Assembly (NCBI GenBank): GCA_017979445.1 | Contig: CM030719.1 | Span: 28,353,317 to 28,417,316 of the forward strand | DNA length: 64,000 nucleotides | Direction: 5' to 3' | DNA from: Akebia trifoliata | Lineage: Eukaryota; Streptophyta; Magnoliopsida; Ranunculales; Lardizabalaceae | Shown: in pieces, positions 30,869 to 41,700 of the stretch | Layout of the letters: each line of letters starts with the position of its first letter | Numbering within the stretch: the stretch's first letter is position 1 | The notes under the pieces: generated by a model | What the model was told of the DNA's origin: nothing | Databases searched by the model: none | What the model saw: only the letters and a program-made list of their open reading frames with translations | Position numbers and translations under genes: made by a program

Positions 30869-33800
30869 CTAGAAGTCTTCATCCAGCTTGAACACATAAT
30901 TTCCTCCTCCATCTTGTAGGCTAGACATCACAGACGCCTTCTGATAATCACCCACTCTCCTCTCAAAAAAATTTGCTTTTCCTCTGCTCAATCAAGAAAG
31001 AAAAAAAGAAAAAAAAAAAAAGATATAAGTAGTTAACTATATAACATAAGAATAATGATTTTCCAAAACCATAGGCTAATCCAAAACCGTAGATCATTAG
31101 CCTTGGGATATGCAGAACTATAAATCTTTTTCTTGTGTATCCTGAGGCAAATGATCTATGGTTCTGTGATGGGGGCGTAGTTGTTAACATATTTAGTAAT
31201 GTGTCACTGTCCTTTTTGGTATTTTCTTATTTCTATGAATCTCATATACATAGGAAGTAAAGGAATAAAGAAAATAACATTTTTCTCTTTGATTCTTGGT
31301 CACTCTTGATCTTCTCGTGCTCTGATACCATGTAGAAATTTAATCTAAGATTTTGGAGAGAAAGAAAGAAAATTCCAGAGAAAAAGTTATTTTCTTTATT
31401 CCTTTACTTCTTATTTAAATGAGATACATAGAAATAGGAAAAAACCAAAAAGGACAAAAACACATTATTAAATACGTTAACAATAGGGGGGCGTATGTCA
31501 GAGGGGGGCACCAAATTATCACAATTCATAACACAATTATGGGTTACCATAATATTCGCATTATGGGTTTGCTCGGCAGAAGGCCTTAAAAAAAACTACT
31601 TGTTTGCTCAAATACTCACTGCAAGGAAATGAACTCCATCCAATCAAATGGGTTTTCCACATTATACTTCTTCTGGTACCCTAAAGAAACCTGAAAAGTG
31701 TTTTGAGTACATCAAGCTATTAATCCAACCCAAGAAACAAAAACAAAAAAATCCCAAGTCAAAAATTAAACCAATGGAAATAGATTTACCAGAAGGCGAT
31801 CAGCGACGAACTTAATGTATTGACTCATGAGGGCTGAGTTCATCCCAATTAGAGCACATGGAAGGGCATCACAAACAAATTGAGTCTCAATCTCCACAGC
31901 TTCGTGGACAATCTGATGTAATCTTTGCCAGTTTAATTGCTTCTTCAACAAGCTGTTAGAAGATACAGTATGATCACATTATTAAGATATTGTTTAATCA
32001 CATTATTAATACTAGAAGGTGGCACATGTATCAGAGGGGCTTATTTGTAATTTAAAATATTAATTAAAGGGTGGTTTTGAAGATTACATAGTTAAAAAAG
32101 GATATGTTTGTAATTTTGAAAACTAACCAACATGAGTTTAGGGACGTGCGATTGCAATTTTCTTAGTTTTTGACCAAAATGACCCTAATCATATTAAGTT
32201 TAAATGTTAAGGTGGGGACATTGCTGGAATCCAAATTTTCGTGTCGAACCACTTCTACTCCACCTTCTCTCATTATAATAGAAAAGATATTGTTTAATCA
32301 CATTATCAATATATTGTTCAAGTTCTTTTGTGTTGTTTGTCAGTGGAAGCCAGTGCCAAGCCTATGACTTCAAAGGTGGGACATAAAGCTCCTGACATAT
32401 AATATAAGGGCTAAACATGCAACTAGTCCAATGAGCACATGGAGACATTGAGTTTGCTGTATTGAGAGATAGGCTCGACCCAGGCAGCAAAGATAAAAAT
32501 GTAAACCAATCGCACCTGTATAGAAGACAAGCAAAGTCACAATGGAGGCCCTCATCTCTTGATATAAGTTCATTTGAGAAGGTCAAACCCGGCATTACTC
32601 CCCTCTTTTTCAGCCAGAAAATGGCACAGAAACTGAAAAATGAAACAAGGACACGTGTGATATAAACCAATCTGAAAAATTAGGACAAACCATGTTATGA
32701 GACATGAACCTACCTTCCTGAGAAAAATATTCCTTCAACACATGAGAAGGCAACAAGTCTCTCTGCAAATGAAGTGGAGCTGCACATTGGCAGTGAGTGC
32801 AATAAGAAATCAATGAAGAGCACATAGATTCCATAATTTCAGTACAAAGTCAATACAAATATAGATAATAAACGACCAGTTTGACAGTTCCAATAAAAAA
32901 TTACTTCTAAGGATTGACTACAGTAAAGAGATCTGATAAAGTCCTTGGAAGGAGCTAGTCACAAATAAATGGGTAATAATGCAATAATCTAATTAGACTG
33001 TAACAACACACGTGAATAGAGAGGCACACAAGCAAAAGCCCACATTTTCCAAAATTAGGTTTAGAAAAAACTACTAAATTATATTGATAACTGCACACCC
33101 AACTAGTCTCCTTTCTTAACCCCAAGGGGTTGGCCTAGTGGCAAGCCAAGCCTGGATAAGCTTCTCAGGAAGCGTAGGTCAAGTGTTTGAAACCCCATGA
33201 AGCAATGAATTCCTTGGGGCCACCCTCAAGGGTCCGGTTGACCCTCGACTCAACCAGTTGCACGAAGGACTTTCCAAGGGGGCGGTGCATGAGACTGTGG
33301 GATTAGTCTACCCCAAAGGGTGGGGTTACCCACAACAATAAGAAAAAAAAACCTAGTCTCTTTTCTTATGAAATGTAATTAATCAGAAGCCAACTACACT
33401 AAATTATTTTTGTGTTGTCAAATTAAATATTTAACTAGTTTCCTTCAATCAAATTGGAAATTTAACAGTGGGTGGCGGGGATTATGTATAAACAGAGTTT
33501 ATGTTTGCGCCAATGATAAAGCTGATTCAATGCCGAGACTTGGTATTGTCATCACGCTCATCAAAGCCTTACCCAAAATTTTGGGTTGGTTAAACAAATT
33601 GTGTTCCCCATTCAATTGTCAAAAGACATGTCATAGAAATTGTGTAATGGGAACACGTTTCCTACTTCACCCGAGGTACATTTACCAATTACAAAAAGGG
33701 AATCGAAAGGGGAAGGGGAGGAGGGGTTCTATAAGAGCCTTCACAGGGTAGCGATCTCCAATGAAAAATATGTTAGAATCAGGCTTCTCAAGAGAAATTT

Positions 33801-36592
33801 GTGACATATCCCAATGGCCTCACACTCACATATGCATACGTGCATACACACAACTGCAAATTAAAGGGCAAACTCGGATTCATAGAAACCCACTAAATAA
33901 GAGCTAAGAACTCATTCCGAGTCTAAACAAGAAAGTCCAACAACAATTCAGGAAAACCTCACCTAAACTAACAATTATCCTCTAGGAATGGAGATCTGAG
34001 CTTATATCCACTAAAATCTCTCCACCATAGTCCCCTCAAACCAGGGAATGCCCATTTTTAAGGAGATGCCAATTTTAGCATAAGCAACACACAAGAGGAT
34101 GCTGACATAAGTGAGAAATCATTTGCTATAAAGTGTATTATGTAGATAAAAATGGCCAAGATGCCTCTACACATTCTATGCACTTAAATATGAGTTCCCT
34201 GGTGACTATCCGAACGGTACAAAAAATGTGATAAAGTTCTACTCTGAAACATAAGAATAGCAGATGGTTAATATGAATAAGAAAATGTGGCAATACCTTT
34301 GGATCCAATCCAATGCCCATTTGGCCTTCCTCGCGACACAAGGAATATTTTCAATAGCGTTGAACAATCTGTGTTTCTCCTTTGAGTCCTTAATGTATGT
34401 CTCCAAGAGTAAGCTGTACATCTCTGAGAAGAGACCAAAAAAATCTACTTTAAGGCTGCTAGAAAATTCCAAATAAAGAAGAGAAACTCACTAAATTCAT
34501 TTACAAAACTCTACCAGAATGAATATTTTCCATGGCGATTTGAAATCCGTAAAACGCCCGAGCCTACAGAAGAAAAAAAAATACATATTTCTTAATGTTA
34601 CATGTGCAGATGAATGTGTCAGAAAACTAATTATTTGAAGGAAAAAAATATTCATCTTTTTTTTTTTTGTGCTATAAGAAGACAATGAATAAGATTGCAA
34701 CTCAAACATGATAAGAAAACATGTTGGGCACTTTAAGATGAACAAAACAGAGAACAAGGTCATAATATGCCACCAATTGTTCAAAATAAAGTTTAGTCAT
34801 TAAAGATCCAAATATCCATCTAGATGGAATAAAAAAGGGTGCATGGTCAAGAATATAACCTCTGGAATTTGAACATCTTTTAGAAATCTCGCAGCCAAGT
34901 TCTCTAAAACGATGCCATCAGATGCAGCAAAAAATGCCAATACATGACTTATGAAGTGCTTTTCGGAATCAGTCAGAGTTTTCCAGTGCTGAATGTCATA
35001 GGAGAGATCAACCTCCTCAGCTGCAAACCAATTTTAAAAAATAATAAATAATTAATTAATGGAGAAAATATCCAAGGTTCTATTCCATGAACAGAACCTA
35101 TTTAAGGATAACAAGTGACAGCCAAGAATTTGAACGGAAATATGATCCAATCATCAACCATGTACATGTTTTTATGAAAACTTCTCCCTTTGACAAATTC
35201 GAAGGAAGAGAAAAAGTAGCTAGAAGGAAAAAATATATATATTTCAAGAATATATTTTGGAGAGTAAACCCAAAGAAAAGAGAAGAAAAAAATCCAAAGA
35301 GAACAGTAAGTAATGCTGATATTAACTTATCCAAGGATTCAAAACTTGTTCGTCCCAAACATCACCTTAAAATTGGAAAACCACAAAAAAGAAAAACACA
35401 CATTTTCAAGAGAAAAATTAACTTTTCACATGAAACAGAAAAATGAAAAAAAAAATACTAGCCCCATTCCAAAATCAACTTCAGAGGATGCCATTCAAAC
35501 ATATATATTGTCTTCTTGCCTTGACAGTTCAATTGACAAAAGTTTTAAACTTCAAAACCATTTCAAGGTTTTGTTTTGGTAATGGGTGATTTTTAGTTTT
35601 CAATATTTTTCAATTTCAATTTTGGCTTAGTCTCCTACAAAATTTAAGTGCTTCAATATAGTTCTAAATAAATTTCCGGATTTCATTTCGATTTTGTCTA
35701 GGAATGAACTTTATAAAAAAGTAAGATTTAAAAACTTGCTCAATTTCCAATGAAACAGTTACATAAAGAAGCAATTTGCGGAATCGGAGATTACGGGGAA
35801 AAATAAAAGGAACCAGGCTCCAACAATAAATATAATTTGTGTTCCTATTGTTCAATATTACGTCTCCATATTTTGCATGGCATGCTTAAAAGATTTGAAA
35901 TGACGTTCCATACTGTGTCTCTTATTGAATTTATTCTTAAATTTCCTCAAATATACCATTTCGACAGGAAACAAATTGTTTTTTGACAGGCAAGGTTTAG
36001 CTCAATAAAGCATGGCTGATTTTATTGTTGCCTTGAAAAAAAAAATTCATTTAATTTGATAAGTGCATATTGACAATCCTACAGGATGAGATCATTTTGA
36101 AGGATAGCTTGTTTGTCGATATTAACTAACTAATGTTTCGTCTCTACAAGTATCTTGAAAAGAGTTCCACTGCATTTATCTTAAAACCCACACGTCTATA
36201 AATTCAAGATCCTTCAGAAATTAAACCCAAACCCAAACCCAAACCAATAAATAAGAGAGATGCCCAATTCAGAAAACACAGAGACAGAGAGATACCCAAG
36301 GAAAATACCCACACACACAAAAAAGTGAGAAAGCAAAGTGACCCAATTCAGAAAACAAGGAGATAAAGAGAAATTCAAAAGAGAAGAAAATGAAAACAAA
36401 AGCAGAGAGAGAGAGGATACCAGTCCAAAAGCTAGCTTGAGCCTTCTTGTACATCTCCCAAACATGTTTGTATCTTACAGGAAACATACAAAATCTCTGA
36501 GACTTCTCTGTCAAAATTGGCTCTTCTTCTTCTTCTTCTTCTTCATCTGCTTCTTCTCTTTCTCCTCCATTTCCATCTTTCAGAGAACCCAT
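30869..36592 (-). CDS. RNR2: Ribonucleoside-diphosphate reductase small subunit (R2)
   Basis: Nine exons join in frame: 36421-36592, 34860-35020, 34515-34563, 34297-34423, 32714-32779, 32516-32632, 31790-31952, 31620-31690 and 30869-30983 (1041 nt, 346 residues). R2 carries the di-iron/tyrosyl-radical cofactor that activates the large subunit to make dNTPs in the cytosol. Ligands visible by family pattern are D92 (AASDGIV), E123 and H126 (MENIHSEMY), E185 (VEGIFF), E219 and H222 (RDEGLHCD). The radical tyrosine is Y130 at the end of ENIHSEMY. The C-terminal tail FKLDEDF is the peptide that docks on R1. The N-terminus has an eight-Glu run. Intron 4 (32780-34296) carries a SINE and intron 8 (30984-31619) a palindromic TRIM remnant. 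The start (MGSLKDG) matches plant RNR2; an in-frame ATG 12 bases upstream (MRENMGSL) is possible. Confidence 0.96.
31182..31482. mobile_element. Palindromic TRIM-like LTR remnant in RNR2 intron 8
   Basis: 31331-31482 read on the minus strand is a 152-base LTR-like unit (TGTTAACG...CTACA). It is followed at once by a primer-binding site TGGTATCAGAGC (plus-strand complement at 31319-31330), identical to the 3' end complement of initiator-Met tRNA. After about 30 bases a second LTR piece lies in the opposite orientation (31182-31290) and ends in the same TGTTAACA tip. Both arms contain CTTTATTCCTTTACTTC and CCAAAAAGGACA in inverse order. The flanks carry the direct repeat GGGGGCGTA. Confidence 0.75.
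31983..32308. repeat. 26-base direct repeat flanking a segment of RNR2 intron 6
   Basis: AGATATTGTTTAATCACATT occurs at about 31984-32003 and again at about 32284-32303, bounding about 280 bases. The inner sequence begins TACTAGAAGGTGGCACATGT. This may be the scar of an insertion with a long target duplication. Confidence 0.5.
33104..33119. repeat. Target-site duplication of SINE family 3 (left)
   Basis: CTAGTCTCCTTTCTTA here and CTAGTCTCTTTTCTTA at 33353-33368 differ at one position. Confidence 0.85.
33120..33352 (+). mobile_element. tRNA-derived SINE, family 3, in RNR2 intron 4
   Basis: Starts CCCCAAGGGGTTGGCCTAGT (A-box-like GGCCTAGTGGCAAGCC), then GGTCAAGTGTTTGAAACC (B-box-like), and a body with CCACCCTCAAGGGTCCGGTT and GGGCGGTGCATGAG. 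It ends in an A-tail. A 15-of-16 target duplication bounds it. It lies antisense to RNR2 and has no reading frame. Confidence 0.9.
33535..33600 (-). mobile_element. RTE-type LINE 3'-tail fragment
   Basis: CATCACGCTCATCAAAGCCT followed by TACCCAAAATTTTGGGTTGG is the complement of the LINE 3' end consensus seen at 22690-22772. Confidence 0.55.
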
Positions 36593-36775
36593 ATTCTCCC
36601 TCAATAATTTCTCCTATGTCCGTCGTCTCAATAGAACCCTGTTATAAAAACGCAAATGAAAACGACGAAAGATTGGTTGAAAGATGAAGAAACGTTTAGA
36701 TTGAGATGTTCTTTCCTTCTCTTTTATTCTTGCCTTTCTAGTTTTACACCATCAATCACATTTGTAATATTTGTA
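36593..36775 (-). promoter_or_regulatory. RNR2 5' UTR and proximal promoter
   Basis: Sequence directly upstream of the RNR2 start codon. I saw no clear E2F site (TTTCCCGC) in this short stretch, although such sites are usual for R2 genes. It is bounded upstream by a foldback element. Confidence 0.35.
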
Positions 36776-36908
36776 ATTTGACTTGTTTGGAACTGTAGAT
36801 CTGTACTCCTCGGGATGCATAATCGTGCTTTCCCATGTAAAAAAAAAGTTGATTTAATATCTCGAGGAGTGCAGATCTACGATTCCCGAACATGACAAGT
36901 CAGAAGTG
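36776..36908. mobile_element. Short foldback element upstream of RNR2
   Basis: TGACTTGTTTGGAACTGTAG then ATCTGTACTCCTCG pairs with CGAGGAGTGCAGATCTACGA then TTCCCGAACATGACAAGTCA. The arms are about 45 bases with a few mismatches. Confidence 0.7.
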
Positions 36909-36952
36909 TTGATTAATCTGACAATTCATGGATTATTTATTAGGAACATTAC

Positions 36953-37608
36953 TTAAAGGACCCTGACCAAGGGATTTCTCTCTAAATAATCCCTAAGTAT
37001 TAGGCAGTTGCTTAATGGTCCATTTAGTAAATTTTACATTTCTTAATGATCCCTCTTTATATTTTAGGTCCGCGTTTTTTATTTATTGTCGAGTTCAACA
37101 TTTTCTATTATTGAATTTGACAATTTAGAAAATAAATGCTAAATTTGATAATAAAAATTAGTGAGCCCAACACTAGTAAGATTCAACTATTTTTATTTTT
37201 CAAAATTTTCTGACTAAAATACATGAAAATATCAACTAAAAATTTAACAAAATAACTTCTCTAGATGATTTCAAACCAAAAGATTCATCATTAATCGATT
37301 TTTATCCAAAAATAAAATAAAATATTGAAAAATCACTTGAAAATGATTTCTTCTTCCTTCCCAATTTATTTATATCAGATTAGAGTCCCCAAAACTCGAT
37401 TGAGATGTCAAAACTTCAGGGTTTTTTTTTTTTTTTATTTATGAAAATGATAAGTTTGAACATTAGGACACATTCGATGTTTCAATAGTGAGAAATGTAA
37501 GGAGCGAGATTTAAGGATTAAAGAAAAGATTTCCTATTAAGAGAAGTCTTAAAACTTAAGAAATAATTAGAAAGAAATCCCTTAGGATCCATTAAATAAT
37601 TTTACGTT
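36953..37608. mobile_element. Foldback element of about 650 bases
   Basis: The left end ACTTAAAGGACCCTGACCAAGGGATTTCTC..AATAATCCC is complementary to the right end AGAAAGAAATCCCTTAGGAT followed by CCATTAAATA. No open frame of note. Boundaries are approximate. Confidence 0.6.
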
Positions 37609-37639
37609 TTTTATTTAATCTCATTTTCAATATGAGTGA

Positions 37640-37722
37640 AAAAGCATCAATGATTCCTATCCACTTTCGTGATAAGAAGTGTCATATGAGATTCCAACTT
37701 GAGGTCACTCTAACACAACTCA
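37640..37722. repeat. GTGACCTCAAGA family, copy 2 (partial, inverted)
   Basis: Complement of GTGACCTCAAGTTGGAATCT followed by GAAAGTGGATAGGAATCATT, the same word order as in 30513-30650 and 48592-48680. Confidence 0.6.
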
Positions 37723-38759
37723 ATTACTTATTAGATCAATTGAAACTGTCCCGATCCAATTTGGAAGAACCAAACATTCCCAAACTGGTTCAAAGGATTT
37801 CATACATTTAGAAAAAAATTTGAGTCGAAAAATCATTATCGTAAGCATAAACATCCTATTTGAATCGGTTTTCACACGCCCTGCCCAATTCAAGTTCGAC
37901 TTGATTTTAGACCCTGAAGTTGAACAATTTATAATTATGTACGATTTAAGGATCACATTTGGTTCAAAATTTTAGATTTTCACTTGGTTTCTCAAAATCA
38001 AATTGAAGAAACTGTTCTAAAAGAACTTAGAATCTAGTTTATGACATACTACTACTAAAATTTTAGTTTAGAATCTCTAATCAGAATTCCCACTTTTTAA
38101 CCATGTTTTTTTATTTGTGCTTTCTAACCACATTTATATCATTCTGATGCCAAAAAAAAAATGGGTAACATAAAAATGCAAGAAATAGATTCCAATTATT
38201 GGAGAGGGGTTCCATGGGAAGAGAAGGCAATTTCCATGAGTTAATTTGGCTCCTCTGATGATGATTTAAAGTTTCAAACCATCTCGAAATATTTCAACCG
38301 AAACTTAAATGAGAATTAACCACAAAACATTTAACCAAAAATTATTACCCCAAAACAGATTTCAAACCATGTTTGCATAACTTAACCCACCAATTACTAG
38401 AAACAGTACTGCAACCAACATGATAATGACAATAAGATCTTAATTACCATCAGTCGTCAAATTTAAAAGAACTCGCATTCCCATTCCCTGACAGACGGTC
38501 GGTCTTCTATGGGAAGAACATGATCGCATCCATCATACGTATGGATCCATATGAATTTTATGAAAAATTCAACAGGTGAAATCTCCACCAACACAAAAAA
38601 ACCTTTCAAATCTTCGAAATAAATAAAGGATGTGAAACAACTATATATTATAGATATTATGTCAGTCAACTATCTTGTGATACATTTAAAATATCCAAAT
38701 AAATTGTCGATTAACATAACCACCAAGTGATCTCTCACCAAAAGGTGAAACAGCAACAA
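37723..38759. other. Intergenic between RNR2 and LSM2, no gene
   Basis: AT-rich sequence including the LSM2 3' UTR side. No structured element or coding pattern was recognised. Confidence 0.45.
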
Positions 38760-41700
38760 TCAACCACCACGAGCTTCTCTTCTTGTAGCATCGTGAAGGA
38801 GTTCAACGTCAACTCCTTCTGGAGGTAGCTGGACATATCTCACAACTGATCCCCTGATGAAGCAATTCCTCACTGAAAGCTGCCATAGAATAATTTAAAA
38901 AGATCACCAAATCCACAGGACATGAGAGAGACAAAAAATTAGAAAATTCACAAATAATACACACAACCCAAAACAAACCACCAAAATTATCTAAAACACT
39001 AAACACCCCAAAAAAGTTGGACCCAGATTAGTTTCAAAAGTAGTTAATATTTCCCAATATAAATCTATGTATAAATCACTGTTGTTATCTACAGACGACA
39101 AAACAGTACATGTGATGGATTTTACTTCGTTTATCTGGTAAAATTCTAGTTACTTTTAGAAAAAAGAAATATCTTATTTTTCCTTCACCAATTTCTCATC
39201 TCTAGTGAATCTCTCAATAGGATTCGAACCCAAATCGAGTTCTAACCACCTGTCAGAGAAAAATGAACGAATTGATCTTGTATAATTCCAAAGAAATTCT
39301 TCCAGTCAAAATGAAATTCTCCCCATGCAGACATTATAATTCCAAATGCCAAACTATAATCCCTCAAGATTCTAAAATTTCAGGAACCCTATACCCTAAC
39401 CATCTATTTTAGCTACTTTTAGGCATCATCTAAATATCACATGTAGCAATCGGATGCTCAATGGAACCAACTACTATGTGATACGGACTCGCCACCATTC
39501 ATTGAGTTAACAAGGTGTGAATGGCAACTTGGTTTGATTTTTACAATGATTTATTTTTCTGCCGAGTTGGCTCCTAGGGAAAATCTAAGAATCAAAGATT
39601 CGGATTCAAATGTTCAGTTGTAACACGGGGAAGGTAATAGGCACCCTGACTCACCTGTTAAACGGTTACCTACTTAACGTCACTCGATTCACTAACTCAC
39701 GTTATTATGTATTTATTTCCCTTTTCAAAGCTTATCTACAATGGATCGAGTCAAATAGAAGCATACCATGGGCTTTTAACCCACCAATGGTTCGAGGACC
39801 TCTAATGCATGCTCTGACATTGCTTTTAGTCACTCGCCCAATTAGTGAATCGAACCCATAATTCAATTGAGTTTAACTCGATCATGGATATAGATTACCT
39901 AACCAGATCAGACAACAAAATGACTACAAAAAAAAATGAACAAAAAGGAATTAAAAGGGCATTTAAATGCACTAACATGAACCAAAGCACTACGGTAACA
40001 ACCATGTCAAATAAATTAGTGAAAAGTAACCCAAAGAAATCCGAGATCATGTAAAAGATATCCTTCAGAGGAGATCCACAACCATTCAATTCACTTTCTT
40101 GCTTCTTTTCTTTTCTTAGCTTTTTTTATTTCCTATTATTATTGTATGTGAATAAGACAAAAAAGAAGGGTAGAGAGGTTATAAGAAAGGGTTGTGAGAT
40201 TGGGAGACTTAGATCAGAGAAAGGCAGCACACCATGAGACTAGAGAGGAGTTTGAGAGATGAAATGGAGTGAAATATTAAATAGATGAGAGTTAAAATTT
40301 ATTGAGATACAAAAGGAGATGTAATCTCTAGAAACTTTTTTTTATATTTTTATACAGCGACAACTCCACAAATGATAAGAAATAAATAAGGGAGATGTTG
40401 GAGAGTTGAGTGTTGCTGAGAAGAGAGAAAAAGGTTAGAGATAATAATAAAAAAATTTATATAAACAAACACACAAAAAAAGAGAAAGGGGGCGAGAAAG
40501 AGTTCTATAGACTGTACTCCGCCTTCTACAAATTTTTCTTTGTTTTTAATTTTTTTACAATCACAACAGCCACTTCTTTTTTCTATTTATAAGAGAGAGA
40601 GAGAGAGAGATGAGGTGAGAAGAATAGAAACGATGAAGATGGGAACGACTCTGAGAAAAGAGATTGATGGGATGTTGGAAAAGGATAGAAGAAAGGGGTC
40701 ATGGCAGACAATAGAGACAGAGGGAAAGACAAGAGAAAGTAAGAGAATGGACGCTAGGAGAGATTATCCCAAAAAAAAAAGTGTGTAAAGGTACACGCCT
40801 CACATGAGAGAGAGAGAGGAGAAAAAGATTGTGGTTAATTGAGGCTGAATGTGGTTTTGTCAGGGGCATTTTAGTAATTTTGAAAATTTTGAGGGTTTCT
40901 TAAATAATTCTCTACTTTGAATGTGTGACTATAGCCATTCATAGGATTTTTCAATATTCTGAGTTAATTTTTTGGGTTATTTTCAAGACAAAGTAGTTTG
41001 AAGTTCGATCAAAATGTGCATTTTATTCAACTAGGGGTATTTTCATAATTTTGTACAATTGTTGATAACCTCAAAATTTACAAAATTACTAAAACACCCC
41101 TACGAGACCCACTATACTTTTCAAAACCCAAACCAAATCCAAACTTAAACCCAAATTCAAATCCAAAATCAACCACATTTATCTTTCTCTAATCTCTCAC
41201 TCTTAATCTTACTGCAACGAGTCAATAATCATTCCCTATTTTTTTCTTAGTCCAATGAGTCAATACCCACCTCCATTTCTCCCTCAAAAAAATTATCTAT
41301 AAAAAAGGATTGAATCTCAAGGGGCGGATCACCAATTTCCAATGAAGAAAATCACCTCCCCCTCTTACTAAGGCCTCTTTCACAAGTCCCTTAAAACCTA
41401 CCTCTCTGGTCTATTTTTTTGGGTTGCTAATGTACAAATTCAAAGAAAAAAATCCCTATTTCACTCAATTGTTTCTCTATTCACCCCACAACCCTCTATT
41501 TTCTTTATTTTTTCCTTTTTCTTCTCTTTTCTCCTCCTTTTACATTTTCTTCATGTTGGGTCATGAGACCACCCCTTCCTCAATTTATATTATTTTCTTA
41601 TCACCCACTCCATACGCATCTCTCTCTCTCTCTCTCTCATTTGTTTATGGGATTGCAGTTGCACAAAAATATTCTTATTTTTAGAAAACATCTCTCTATC

